NCBI GenBank assembly: GCA_020638835.1
Contig: JACKHV010000008.1
Location: forward strand, 61,098-125,097
Direction: 5' to 3'
Source of the DNA: Planctomycetota bacterium
GTDB taxonomy: Bacteria > Planctomycetota > UBA1135 > GCA-002686595
Length of the DNA stretch: 64,000 bases
Shown: positions 36,076 to 45,723 of the stretch, in pieces
Position numbering within the stretch: position 1 is the first letter of the stretch
Layout of the letters: each line of letters begins with the position of its first letter
Notes under the pieces: generated by a model
What the model saw: the letters and a program-made list of their open reading frames with translations, nothing else
Told to the model about the DNA's origin: nothing
The model's database searches: none
Position numbers and translations under genes: made by a program

Positions 36076-38580
36076 CTACTTCCAGCGGACGCGCACGCCG
36101 TTCGAGAGGTTCGAGCCGGTCCCGCAGGGGCTGACCCCGCCGGGGTCGCGGTACCACTGCTGGAAGTACTGCGTGGTGCCCGGCGACGCGCCGCTCTCGA
36201 AAGCGATCGAGCTGCTCGTCGCGCCGGCGCCGTTCGCGTCCAGCAGCACGACTTCGATGCGGTCGGTGGGGTTGCCCATGCACAGGACACCGTCGCGGAA
36301 GGGTTGCTCGATCGGCGTCGAGCCCATCAGCAGCATGCTCGGCTGTCCGGGGAGCGCGCCGGAGACGTGGAACTGGAGGTTCGCGGCGGCGACGCTCGCG
36401 GTGCCCGTGACGCGCAGAGCCGCGCCGGAGCCGGTCGAGTTCGCGCAGCCTTCGCGCGCACCCTGGCGCGACTCGTTGCCGCAAGGACACGCGACCGGGT
36501 TGCCGTCACCGAAGCAGAACAGCTGACCGGGGTCGGCGAGCGCCAGCTGCAGCTCTTCGTCGAGCTGCGCGCGCAGCGCCGCCTTCGTCGCGAGGTGCGC
36601 GGCGCTGCTCGCCAGGTTCGTGAACTGGAGCGGGTCCCCGCCGGACGCGGCGGGACGCATGTCGTACAGCTCCTCGCTCCCATTGTTGTAGCGCATGTAC
36701 GCCCACTCGTCGGTGCGCAGCAGGTTGCCGCCGGAGACCTTGCAGATCGCCGCGTCACGGACCGAGGCCGAGGCGCCGCGGAGCAGCGGCGCGAGCGACA
36801 CGCCTTGGCACAGCTCGGGCGTCTCGAGGTCGGCGAGCTCGGTGAGCGTCGGGTAGAGGTCGACGAACTCGGCGATGCCGTCCGTGCGGCCGGCGACCAC
36901 GCCGGGGCCCGCGATGATGAGCGGCACGCGCGCCGACTCCTCGTGCAGGCTGAGCTTCTGCCAGAAGCTGTGCTCGCCGAGGTGGTAGCCGTGGTCCGAC
37001 GTGAACACCACGATCGTGTTGTCGTCGAGTCCGAGCTGCTCCAGCTGATCGAGCACGCGCCCGACCTGTTCGTCCATGAAGGTCACGCTCGCGTAGTACG
37101 CCTGCAGCACGCTACGGCGGTCCGCGTCGTTGTTCGGGCCGCGCGAGGCCTCGTTCCAGTAGATCCCCGCGCCGGGGATGTCGGCGAGGTCGTTCACGAC
37201 GCTCGCGGCGAGGCTCAGCGTGAGCGGATCGAAGAGATCGAAGTAGGAGGACGGCGCCACCAGCGGGACGTGCGGGCGCACGAAGCCGACGGCCAGGAAG
37301 AACGGCCCCGTGTTCTGCATCGCGGCGAGCTGCGCGATCGCCTGGTCGGCGCTGATCACGTCCGGCTGCTCCGAGCCGTCCGTGTCCGTCGCGACGGTGT
37401 AGAAGGCAGATCCGAAGCCCAGGCCGTAGTGCACGCCGGGCGTGAAGTTCAGCGTCTCGTTCGTGTAGTGACCTGCGACGCCGCTGCTGGCCCACTCGGG
37501 CGCGAGCACGTTGAACACGCTGTTCCACGAAGGCCCGTGGTCGGGCCCCGACGATCCGCTGGTGATGTCGCCGGGTACACGCATGTGATAGACCTTGCTG
37601 ATCCGGCGGGTGTCGTATCCGTTCAGCTTGAAGTGCTCGGGCAAGGTGCTGTGCGCGCCGAGCGCCGCGTCGAAGCCGCCGCCCGCGGCCGCGATGCGCT
37701 GGGGATACCAACCGGCCATCAGCGACGGACGGGACTGGTCGCAGACGGGGTATTGGCAGTACGCGCGCTCGAAGACCATGCCGCGCTGCGCGAGCGCGTT
37801 CAGCTCGGGCGTCAGCGCCTCGGCGTTGCCGTACGTCTGCAGCGCGCTCGCGGTCAGGTCGTCCGCGATGAGGAACAGCACGTTCGGTCGGTCTGGCGGC
37901 CCGCCGGAAGTCGCGTCTTCGACACGCAGACCGTTGATGTGCAAGTTGCCGGTTCCCTGTCCGCCCGGGCTCGCAGCCGGACGGAAGCGCACCTCGAGCG
38001 AGCTGGTCACCGTCACCTGTCCGTCGAAGTGGAACCATTGGAAGACGCCCGTGCCCGTGGCGCCGTCCTGCATGGAGGATCCGAAGGCCTGCGGCGCGCC
38101 GCCGTCGACGACGACCTCCATGCGATAGGTCCCCGGAGCGCCCGTCCCGTTGCGCCAGACCGACACAGACAAGCGCGTCACGTCGACCGGCCCCGCGGTC
38201 GGCGTGATGGTGAACGAGAGGTAATTGTCGTTCACTCCGTCGTTGTCCGCCCCGCAAGAGGTGAGGACATCGCCGTCCCACTTCTGAAGGTTCAACTCGC
38301 CCGTGGCGACGAAGCCGCCGCCGCTCCACTGCAGGCCCGTCGGCCCGCAGGGATCGCCTTGCCAGCGCGAGTGCGCCGTGATGCTCGAGCAGCTCACGCT
38401 CGCGTCGGTCGCCGCTTCGGCCTGTCCCAGCACGACCGCACCCAGTCCGACGGGGGTCGCCACGCCGGGGCTCGAGAGGTTCTGGGCGTTCGTGAAGTCC
38501 CAGTCCACGAGGACCTGCTGGGAGCTCGCTGTCGGAACGAGGGTGAAGAGAGCGCCGAGGGCGGCGAGGAGTGCCTTCAT
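36076..38580 (-). CDS. Secreted sulfatase (iduronate-2-sulfatase-like) with Cys-rich C-terminal module
   Basis: The 834-aa protein has a signal peptide (MKALLAALGALFTLVPTASS) and an N-terminal beta-sandwich-like region (about 25-225). The sulfatase domain (about 230-680) opens RPNVLFLIADDLTASALQTY and contains FTSDHGYHLGEHSFWQKLSL. The maturation site reads PVCDQSRPSLMAGWYP: Cys280 is followed by D-Q-S-R rather than the usual C-x-P/A-x-R, so formylglycine formation is uncertain. The last ~155 residues are the recurrent Cys module (FCFGDG, CPCGN, GCANS, LCMGN, QWYRDP, GTGSNLSNG). It likely desulfates extracellular polysaccharide or small sulfate esters. Confidence 0.9.
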   Translation of the reverse strand: MKALLAALGALFTLVPTASSQQVLVDWDFTNAQNLSSPGVATPVGLGAVVLGQAEAATDASVSCSSITAHSRWQGDPCGPTGLQWSGGGFVATGELNLQKWDGDVLTSCGADNDGVNDNYLSFTITPTAGPVDVTRLSVSVWRNGTGAPGTYRMEVVVDGGAPQAFGSSMQDGATGTGVFQWFHFDGQVTVTSSLEVRFRPAASPGGQGTGNLHINGLRVEDATSGGPPDRPNVLFLIADDLTASALQTYGNAEALTPELNALAQRGMVFERAYCQYPVCDQSRPSLMAGWYPQRIAAAGGGFDAALGAHSTLPEHFKLNGYDTRRISKVYHMRVPGDITSGSSGPDHGPSWNSVFNVLAPEWASSGVAGHYTNETLNFTPGVHYGLGFGSAFYTVATDTDGSEQPDVISADQAIAQLAAMQNTGPFFLAVGFVRPHVPLVAPSSYFDLFDPLTLSLAASVVNDLADIPGAGIYWNEASRGPNNDADRRSVLQAYYASVTFMDEQVGRVLDQLEQLGLDDNTIVVFTSDHGYHLGEHSFWQKLSLHEESARVPLIIAGPGVVAGRTDGIAEFVDLYPTLTELADLETPELCQGVSLAPLLRGASASVRDAAICKVSGGNLLRTDEWAYMRYNNGSEELYDMRPAASGGDPLQFTNLASSAAHLATKAALRAQLDEELQLALADPGQLFCFGDGNPVACPCGNESRQGAREGCANSTGSGAALRVTGTASVAAANLQFHVSGALPGQPSMLLMGSTPIEQPFRDGVLCMGNPTDRIEVVLLDANGAGATSSSIAFESGASPGTTQYFQQWYRDPGGVSPCGTGSNLSNGVRVRWK

Positions 38581-38795
38581 GGGGGGTCCGGTGAAGCGTG
38601 CGAGTCGGAGGGAAGGGAACAACGGCTCGCGGGGCGTCAGGTGCCGCGGTGCCGTGCGCTCGCCGCGACCGTCACCGCAGGATCCGCGACTCGGTCCTGA
38701 AGACTCGCACGCCTTTCGAGGCTCGGCCAGCTGGGAGTATTACGGGGCCCGGCGTCGGCACCTCCCCGGGAGCTGACCCTCGCGAAGGCGGTCTC

Positions 38796-40109
38796 TCAGA
38801 TCCCCAGCGTCTCCGGCCCGAGCGGATTCGCGGCCGGGAGCACCACGTCGGCGCGCTCGGCGGGCGGGTAGAGCGCCTCGAACGCGCGCTGCGCGGGTAG
38901 GAAGCGTGCTCGCACGCGCTCGACGGCCTCCGGACCGTGCAGCGTCAGGTCGCGGCCGGCGACGCGCGCGACGCACAGTTCTTCGGGGACCTCGAGGTGC
39001 AGCAAGCGGTCGAGGCAGGAGCGCAGGCGTGGATGCGCGAGGAAGAGGCCCTCGAGGATCAACAGCGCTCCGGCCGGCACGCGCGTGACGAGGCGCTCGC
39101 CGGGTCGCGTGGGATGCGGTCGGTCGCAGATCACCTCGCGGCCGCGCGCGTGCGGCTCGAGCACCTCTTCGCGCAGCGCGTCGACGTCGAAGGCGCGGTC
39201 CAGGTGCTCGAGCGGCGCGAGGCCTTCCGTGCGTCCGGTGCGCGCCGGCGAGTCACGTCGCTCGAAGTCGTCGAGCGAGACGACCGCGACCGCTTCGCCG
39301 GTGCCGCGCACGAGCCGCGCGAGGTCGCGCGCGAAGATCGTCTTGCCCGAACCGCTCTTGCCGGTGATCCCCAGGCTGCGCGGACGTCCTGCGGGCGGCG
39401 GCGCGAGCGCGTCGAGGGTCTCTGCGATCCACAGGAGACGTGCTTCGAGGCGCGGCAACAGCTCGCCGAAGTCGGCGATCGACGCTTCGGCGCCGACTTC
39501 CTCCCCCTGCGGCGCGAAGCCCGACTCGACGTGCACGTGCGGCAGGCCGTTGGCGTGCGCGGCGATGCGATCTCCCGCGCGGTCCCCGACCATCACGGCG
39601 CTGCGCGTGCCGAAGGTCCAGAGCAGGTCCTCGACCATGCCCGCCTTGTCGTGGATGTTCGGCGAGTCGAGGCAGCGCGCTTCCTCGACGTACTCGGCGA
39701 GGCCGAGGTTCTCCATCATCGCCGCGAGGTAGTCGCCGGCGCAGTTGCTGGCGATCCCGAGGCGCACGCCGCGGCCGCGCAGCTCGGCGAGCGCTTCCTC
39801 GACCCCCGGCAACAGCGCCGCGTCGCCGGCCTTCAGGCGGAAGTGCTCTTCCTCCTCGCAGTACTGCTTGACCAGCGTCCGCGCGCTGGGCTCGAGGTCG
39901 GCGAAGAGCATGTCGAATCCCTCGCCGAGCGGCAGGCCGACGAGCGACATCCACTCGTCGCGCGTCGGGATCTCGCGCGCGAGGCCGAGTTCCTCGAACG
40001 CGCGTCGCGCGCCGACCCGCGCCGCCGGGACCCAGTAGCTCTCGGTGGCGACGAGCGTGCCGTCGAGGTCGAAGATCACGGCGTCGAAAGGGAAGGAGTC
40101 GAAGGGCAT
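38796..40109 (-). CDS. HAD-superfamily phosphatase fused to a uridine kinase-like domain
   Basis: The 437-aa protein has an N-terminal HAD hydrolase (about 1-225): nucleophile motif FDLDGTLVATES, IASNCAGDYLAAMM and motif IV VGDRAGDRI. A P-loop kinase domain (about 240-437) follows, with Walker A GITGKSGSGKTIFARDLARL, SLDDFERRD and the lid-like ICDRPHPTRPGERL, resembling uridine kinase/phosphoribulokinase. The fusion would couple dephosphorylation of one compound to phosphorylation of another; substrates are unknown. I chose the ATG at 40109, which begins the HAD domain directly. It is divergent from the M28 peptidase gene across 91 bp. Confidence 0.85.
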   Translation of the reverse strand: MPFDSFPFDAVIFDLDGTLVATESYWVPAARVGARRAFEELGLAREIPTRDEWMSLVGLPLGEGFDMLFADLEPSARTLVKQYCEEEEHFRLKAGDAALLPGVEEALAELRGRGVRLGIASNCAGDYLAAMMENLGLAEYVEEARCLDSPNIHDKAGMVEDLLWTFGTRSAVMVGDRAGDRIAAHANGLPHVHVESGFAPQGEEVGAEASIADFGELLPRLEARLLWIAETLDALAPPPAGRPRSLGITGKSGSGKTIFARDLARLVRGTGEAVAVVSLDDFERRDSPARTGRTEGLAPLEHLDRAFDVDALREEVLEPHARGREVICDRPHPTRPGERLVTRVPAGALLILEGLFLAHPRLRSCLDRLLHLEVPEELCVARVAGRDLTLHGPEAVERVRARFLPAQRAFEALYPPAERADVVLPAANPLGPETLGI

Positions 40110-40200
40110 CGCACCATTGAAGCGCCGTGGAGCGCCCGCGTCAGCGCGGAGCCGCGGAATGATCGCATCGGCGGATCGGTACAGGTCGTATCCTGCTCGG

Positions 40201-42111
40201 ATGCCCTGCTCCACCACCGCGCTGCTGCTGACCCTCGCCCTCCTCCCCCAAGGACCCTCTGCTGTCCCGCCGTCGCGCGCGCTGTTGAAGGCGTTCACCG
40301 AGCGCGCGCGCGTCGCCGGCACGAGCGGTTCCGAGTGGGGCGGGCAGTGGGTCGCGGCGCAGCTCGAGGAAGCGGGTTGGGAAGTCGAGCTCGACGAGCG
40401 CGTCGTGTTGCTCTCGCTGCCCCGGCGCATCGAGGTCGGCGTCTACGGCGCGGCGGGCGTGGAGTTCTCGCGTCGCGTCGAGCGCTACGACCCCGACGCG
40501 ATCCCGCCCGGCGAGATCCCGCCGTGCTTGGCGTGGTCGGCCGAAGGTCGCGTCGACGCGCCGGTCGTCGACGCGGGTCGCGGACTGCGCGCGGACTTCG
40601 AGGCGCTGAAGGCGGCGGGCGTCGAGCTGGAGGGTTCGATCGCGATCGCGCGCTACGGCGGCAGCTACCGCGGCGTGAAGGCGCAGCTCGCCGAGGAGTA
40701 CGGCTGCGTCGGACTCGCGCTGTTCAGCGAGTCGAGCGAGGACGGTGTCGAGCGCGGCCCGAGCTGGCCCGAGGGTCCTTGGAAGAACGACTCGCACTGC
40801 CAGCGCGGCTCGATCCTGCCGATCGCGAACACGCCCGGTGATCCGTCGACGCCCGGCTGGCCGTCCCCCGCGCCCGGCGAGGAAGGCCGCAGGCTCGACC
40901 GCGACGCGCGGAACGCCGCGCTGCCCGGCATCCCGGCCGTGCCGATCCCGATGCGCGAAGCGCGCCTCTTGCTCGAACACCTGGACGGCTCCGGTCCGGG
41001 GCCCGCGCGACTCGAGCTCGTCGTCGAACAACCGCGCGAGCTGCGTACGATCGTCAACGTCGTCGCGCGGCTCGAGGGCGACGGTGACGGCCTGGTGATC
41101 GCGGGCAACCACCGCGACGCCTGGGTCCGCGGCGCGCACGACGCCGGCAGCGGAACGATCACCTTGCTGCGCGCGGCACAACGCCTCGCGGCGCGGCGCG
41201 CGGACGGTTGGATCCCGCAGGCCGACCTGCTGCTCGCGTTCTGGGACGCGGAGGAGACGGGCCTCGTCGGCAGCACGGAGTGGGTCGAAGCGAACGCGGA
41301 GATGCTGACCGAGCGGCTCGTCGCCTACGTGAACGCGGACGCCGCCGTCAGCGGTCCCGACTTCGCCGGCGCGTCCGGCGTGCCCGGGCTCGACGAGGTC
41401 CTCGCGCGCGCGCTCGCCCGCGTCCCCGCCGACGGGTACGACAACCAGCTCGAGCGCTTCCGCCAGGTGAACGGCAAGGACCCGTCGCTCGGCCTCGCCG
41501 GCTCGGGCTCCGACTACACGGCCTTCCTCCACCACCTCTGCCTGCCGGTGCTCGACTTCTCCTTCGGCGGGAACGGCGGTGGGCAGTACCACACGCGCTT
41601 CGACGACTTCGCGCAGGTCGACCGCTTCCTCGACCCGGGCTTCGTGGGACACGAGCGCGCGAGTCAGTTCGTCGAGGAGCTGCTCGTGATCCTCTCGAAC
41701 GAAGGCGCGGACGCCTTCGACGAAGAGCTGTTCTGCGAACGCCTCGCCGGCATGACGCGCGACGCGGCGTGGCTCGGCGGCGGCAACGCGCTGTCGCTCG
41801 CCGAAGCCTTCGAGTCGCTGGCCGAGTCCTTGCGCGAGACGGACTCGGGGCGCGGAGGACGTTTGCTCGCCGAGCTCGCCGTCGAGGGCGGCTTGCCCGG
41901 TCGACCGTGGTTCAAGAACCCGCTGTGGGCGCCCGGCCTCGAGACGGGCTACGCGCCCGAGTTCCTGCCGCTGCTCGCGCTCGCGGCGCAGCAGGACGGC
42001 GACGCCCTCGTCGAAGCCACACGCGCGCAGATCGCGGCGCTCGCGGCGATCGAACAACGCGTCGTGGCGCGCGCGCTCGACGTCCGTGACCGCGCGCCGA
42101 TGGGACGCTGA
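40201..42111 (+). CDS. M28-family metallopeptidase (glutamate carboxypeptidase II-like), secreted
   Basis: The 636-aa protein has a short signal (MPCSTTALLLTLALLPQGPS), a PA domain (about 130-165, GSIAIARYGGSYRGVKAQLA) and an M28 domain. Zinc ligands and catalytic residues are visible: GNHRDAWVRGAHDAGSGT (His, bridging Asp), FWDAEETGLVGSTEW (catalytic Glu and ligand Glu), YVNADAA (Asp) and YHTRFDDF (His). The C-terminal helical domain matches the transferrin receptor/PSMA dimerisation domain. It removes acidic residues from peptides outside the cytoplasm. It is first of a four-gene plus-strand operon with an exporter pair and a foldase. Confidence 0.93.
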   Translation: MPCSTTALLLTLALLPQGPSAVPPSRALLKAFTERARVAGTSGSEWGGQWVAAQLEEAGWEVELDERVVLLSLPRRIEVGVYGAAGVEFSRRVERYDPDAIPPGEIPPCLAWSAEGRVDAPVVDAGRGLRADFEALKAAGVELEGSIAIARYGGSYRGVKAQLAEEYGCVGLALFSESSEDGVERGPSWPEGPWKNDSHCQRGSILPIANTPGDPSTPGWPSPAPGEEGRRLDRDARNAALPGIPAVPIPMREARLLLEHLDGSGPGPARLELVVEQPRELRTIVNVVARLEGDGDGLVIAGNHRDAWVRGAHDAGSGTITLLRAAQRLAARRADGWIPQADLLLAFWDAEETGLVGSTEWVEANAEMLTERLVAYVNADAAVSGPDFAGASGVPGLDEVLARALARVPADGYDNQLERFRQVNGKDPSLGLAGSGSDYTAFLHHLCLPVLDFSFGGNGGGQYHTRFDDFAQVDRFLDPGFVGHERASQFVEELLVILSNEGADAFDEELFCERLAGMTRDAAWLGGGNALSLAEAFESLAESLRETDSGRGGRLLAELAVEGGLPGRPWFKNPLWAPGLETGYAPEFLPLLALAAQQDGDALVEATRAQIAALAAIEQRVVARALDVRDRAPMGR

Positions 42112-42117
42112 CGTCCG

Positions 42118-43866
42118 TTGCGCGACCTCTGGCGACTGACGCGCCGCCTCTCGCGGCACTGGAGGCTGCTCGTCGGCGGCGCGCTCGCGCTGCCGATCTC
42201 GCGCCTCTCGTCGATCGCCGTCACGCTGACGATCGCGCGCGGCCTCCAGTCGCTCGAGACGGGCGAGCACGCGACGCTGATGCCGAAGCTGTTCGGCTGG
42301 ATCGCGCTCTACGCCGCGGTCGGAGGCGTCGCCGGCTTCTTCGAGCGCTGGTGGGTCGGCGTGCTCTCGCGCCGCTTCGAGGTCGGCCTGCGCGGCGAGC
42401 TGTTCAACGCGCTGGCGGCGCAGCCGCAGAGCTTCCACGACGAGAACCGCACCGGCGAGCTGTCGAGCCGCGTGACGGCGGACGTCGAGGCGCTGCGCAT
42501 GCTCTACGGCCCCGGGCTGCTGCACGCGGCCGGCGCGCTGATCGTGCTGCCGGCGAGCCTCTGGATCCTCGGGCGCGCGAACCTCGAGCTGACGCTCTGG
42601 CTCGCGCTCCCGATGGCCTGCATGGCGTTCGGCATCCGCGTGTTCATGCCGCGCATGCACCGGCACTCTCACGACGTGCAGGAGAGCCTCGCCGAGATCG
42701 GACACTGCGCGCAGGAGAGCTTCGCCGGCATCCGGGTCGTGCAGGGCTTCGCGCGCGAGGACCAGCGCACGGCGCGCTTCACCGGGATCTCCGCCGACAA
42801 CCGCGACAAGCAGATCCAGCTCGCGCGCGACCGCGGCCTGACGCACGCGACGGTCCAAGGTTCGTTCCAGGCGACCTTCGCGCTCGTTCTGTTCCTCGGC
42901 GGCACGGCGGTCATGCAGGGCGAGCTGCCGCCCGCGGACCTGTTCGTGTTCATGGACCTCTCGATGCGCGCGTTCTGGCCGCTGATCGCGCTGGGTTGGA
43001 TCGCGGGGATGATCCCGCGCGCGATGGCGAGCGCCGAGCGCATCACGCAGCTGCTCGACCGCGTGCCGCAGATCCGCGACCCCGAGGTCTCCGCGGCGCC
43101 GCCCGGCCCGCGCGGCGAAGTGCGCTTCGAGGACGTCTCCTTCACCTACCCCGGCGCCGCGCGACCGGCGCTGCAGGGCTTGCGCGCGCGCGTCGCGCCG
43201 GGGACCACCCTGGGCGTCGTAGGACCGACCGGTTCCGGCAAGTCGACGCTGATGGACCTGCTCGGTCGCTTCGTCGACCCGACGAGCGGGCGCGTGCTCG
43301 TCGACGGCCTCCCGACCGACCGCTGGTCGCTGCGGGACCTGCGCGCCGCGCAGGGGCTCGTGCCGCAGAGCGGCTTCCTGTTCACGGACAGCTGGCGCGC
43401 GAACCTCTCCTTCGGACGCGAAGCGCTGCTCGAGGACGACGAGGTCGCGAAGCTGACGCGGCTCGCGTGCCTGGAGGAGACCGTCGAGGGCTTCCCAGGC
43501 GGCTACGACCAGCTGGTCGGCGAGCGCGGCGTGACGCTGTCCGGCGGCCAACGGCAGCGCACGTGCATCGCCCGCGCGCTGGCTCTCGAGCCGCGCATCC
43601 TGCTGCTCGACGACTCGCTCAGCGCCGTCGACGCCGAGACCGAGGCGCGACTCCTGCGTCACCTCTTCGACGACGTGCGCGGGTGCACCAAGGTCATCTC
43701 CGCGCACCGCCTGTCCGCCGTCGCCCACGCCGAGCAGATCGTGGTGCTCGACGCGGAGGGCCGCACGGCGGACCAAGGTACGCACGCCGAGCTGATCGCG
43801 CGGCCGGGCTGGTACCGCGACACGTGGCAACGTCAGCGCGACGAGCGGGAGTTCGAGCGGCTGTGA
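42118..43866 (+). CDS. ABC exporter half-transporter, subunit with degenerate Walker B
   Basis: The 582-aa protein has a six-helix membrane domain (about 20-330) and an ATPase domain: Walker A GPTGSGKST, signature LSGGQRQRTC and Walker B LLLDDSLSAVDAETEARLL. The catalytic base after Walker B is Asp instead of Glu. It starts with TTG six bases after the M28 gene stop; no better start is seen upstream or near downstream. Together with the next gene it should form a heterodimeric type IV exporter of the MsbA/TmrAB/TM287-288 class. The substrate may be a lipid, LPS precursor or peptide; this is not evident from sequence. Confidence 0.9.
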   Translation: MRDLWRLTRRLSRHWRLLVGGALALPISRLSSIAVTLTIARGLQSLETGEHATLMPKLFGWIALYAAVGGVAGFFERWWVGVLSRRFEVGLRGELFNALAAQPQSFHDENRTGELSSRVTADVEALRMLYGPGLLHAAGALIVLPASLWILGRANLELTLWLALPMACMAFGIRVFMPRMHRHSHDVQESLAEIGHCAQESFAGIRVVQGFAREDQRTARFTGISADNRDKQIQLARDRGLTHATVQGSFQATFALVLFLGGTAVMQGELPPADLFVFMDLSMRAFWPLIALGWIAGMIPRAMASAERITQLLDRVPQIRDPEVSAAPPGPRGEVRFEDVSFTYPGAARPALQGLRARVAPGTTLGVVGPTGSGKSTLMDLLGRFVDPTSGRVLVDGLPTDRWSLRDLRAAQGLVPQSGFLFTDSWRANLSFGREALLEDDEVAKLTRLACLEETVEGFPGGYDQLVGERGVTLSGGQRQRTCIARALALEPRILLLDDSLSAVDAETEARLLRHLFDDVRGCTKVISAHRLSAVAHAEQIVVLDAEGRTADQGTHAELIARPGWYRDTWQRQRDEREFERL

Positions 43867-45722
43867 GCGACACCGTCGACATCCACGGCGACCAGGTCGT
43901 CTCGGCGAAGACGCTCGACTTCGGCCTGCTGAGGCGGTTGTTGCCGTACGCGGCGCGACACTGGCAAGCCTTCGCGCGCAGTCTCGGCGTGCTGGCGGGC
44001 GTTCTCGCCTGCGAGCTCGTGACGGGTTGGCTCTGGAAGCTCGCCGTCGACGGACCGGCCACGGAAGCGATCACGTCGCGAGCGCAGTCGGCGCCGATCG
44101 ACCCCGCGCTGCGGCACACCTTCCTGTGGATCGTCGCGGCCTACGCAGGCTGCGTGGTGGTCAAGACCTTGCTGTCGTACCTCGAGGTCGCGACGCTCGG
44201 CCGCACGGGGCAGCTCGTCGTGCACGACTTGCGGCGCGACGTGTTCCGCCACCTCGTGCGCCTCGACGTCAACTGGTTCGACGGGCGGCCGACCGGCTCA
44301 CTCGTGACGCGCGTCACGACGGACGTCGAGAACCTGTCCGAGATGTTCACGTCCGGCCTGATCGTGATCGTCTTCGACCTGCTGAAGATCGTCGTGATCC
44401 TCGCCGTGTTGTTCTCGATCTCCGCGAAGCTCGCGCTGCTGACGCTTCTTGCGACGCCGGTGATGATCGCGGTCAGCCTGATGTTCCGCGGCGGCTCGCG
44501 CGAGGCCTTCCGCCTGGTGCGGGCACGCGCGTCGCGTCAGAGCGGCTACCTGCAGGAAGTGCTTTCCGGGATCCGCGTCGTGCAAGCATTCGTCCGCGAA
44601 GGGCGCGTGCGCGAGCGCTACGACGGGCTCCAGCACGACACCTACCTCGCCGCGCTCAAGGCGCTGATGCTCTTCGCGCTGTTCTTCCCGACGATCAACT
44701 TCGTCGAGGCGCTCTACAAGGGCGGCGCGCTGTGGAGCTTCGGCGCGGAGGTCGTCGCGGGCCGCATGTCGCTCGGCGAGTTCCTGCAGTTTTGGATGTA
44801 CCTCTACGTCCTGCTGGCGCCGATCCGCGAGCTCGGCGAGCGCTACAACGTGCTGCAGGCCGCGTTCGCCTCCGCCGAGCGCCTGTTTCAGATCCTCGAC
44901 ACGCGGCCGCGCGTCAAAGCGCCCGCGCACCCCATCGAGGCCTCGCGCATCACCGCGGGGCACGTGCGCTTCGAGGACGTGCACTTCCACTACACCGAGG
45001 GCGTCCCCGTGTTGCGCGGCGTCTCCTTCGAGATCTTGCCGGGGCAGACCGTCGCGCTGGTCGGCGCGACCGGCGCGGGCAAGTCCACCATCGTCGACCT
45101 CCTGCTGCGCTTCCGCGATCCAGTGCGCGGCCGCGTCACGATCGACGGCCTCCCGCTCACCGACTTCGCCCCCAGCGAGCTGCGGCGGCACTTCGGACTC
45201 GTGATGCAGGAGGACTACCTGTTCCATGGCACGCTGCGCGAGAACCTCGTGATGGAGCGCGAAGAAGTCGACGAGGAAGCGCTCGCCGTCGCGCTCGAGG
45301 CGAGCCGCGCGGGAGAAGTCGCGCTGCGCCGCGAGGCCGGTCTCGAGTCCACGGTTCGCGAGCGCGGCGCGGGCTACTCGCGCGGCGAGCGTCAGCTGCT
45401 CTCCATCGCCCGCGCGCTCGCCGGCGACCCGCGCATCGTCGTCCTCGACGAGGCCACCGCCAGCGTCGACTCCGGCACGGAGGCCTGGATCGAGGACGCC
45501 ACCACCAGGCTGCTCCAGGGCCGTTCCTCGCTGGTCGTGGCCCACCGCCTCTCGACGGTTCGCCGCGCGGACCGCATCCTGGTGCTCCACCACGGTGAGC
45601 TCCGCGAGTCGGGAACCCACGACGAGCTGTTGGCACTCGGCGGCCTGTACGCGAAGCTCTACCACCTGCAGTTCGAGCACGCCGCACCCGCGCCCGACGC
45701 GCCGCACGCCCCCCCGCTCTGA
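43863..45722 (+). CDS. ABC exporter half-transporter, subunit with catalytic Glu and degenerate signature motif
   Basis: The 619-aa protein has the exporter membrane domain (about 25-335) and an ATPase with Walker A GATGAGKST and Walker B IVVLDEATASVD, which carries the catalytic Glu. Its signature motif reads GYSRGERQLL instead of LSGGQ. This is the reciprocal of the preceding subunit, so one composite ATP site is canonical and one degenerate, as in known heterodimeric exporters. The GTG start overlaps the upstream TGA (GTGA), supporting equimolar synthesis. The stop is one base before the next gene's ATG. Confidence 0.92.
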   Translation: MSDTVDIHGDQVVSAKTLDFGLLRRLLPYAARHWQAFARSLGVLAGVLACELVTGWLWKLAVDGPATEAITSRAQSAPIDPALRHTFLWIVAAYAGCVVVKTLLSYLEVATLGRTGQLVVHDLRRDVFRHLVRLDVNWFDGRPTGSLVTRVTTDVENLSEMFTSGLIVIVFDLLKIVVILAVLFSISAKLALLTLLATPVMIAVSLMFRGGSREAFRLVRARASRQSGYLQEVLSGIRVVQAFVREGRVRERYDGLQHDTYLAALKALMLFALFFPTINFVEALYKGGALWSFGAEVVAGRMSLGEFLQFWMYLYVLLAPIRELGERYNVLQAAFASAERLFQILDTRPRVKAPAHPIEASRITAGHVRFEDVHFHYTEGVPVLRGVSFEILPGQTVALVGATGAGKSTIVDLLLRFRDPVRGRVTIDGLPLTDFAPSELRRHFGLVMQEDYLFHGTLRENLVMEREEVDEEALAVALEASRAGEVALRREAGLESTVRERGAGYSRGERQLLSIARALAGDPRIVVLDEATASVDSGTEAWIEDATTRLLQGRSSLVVAHRLSTVRRADRILVLHHGELRESGTHDELLALGGLYAKLYHLQFEHAAPAPDAPHAPPL

Positions 45723-45723
45723 C

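Noticed and set aside
40141..43830. A 1229-codon open frame on the minus strand
   Set aside because: Antisense to the M28 peptidase and ABC genes, whose motifs are unmistakable. Its Arg/Ala/Glu-rich translation shows no family.
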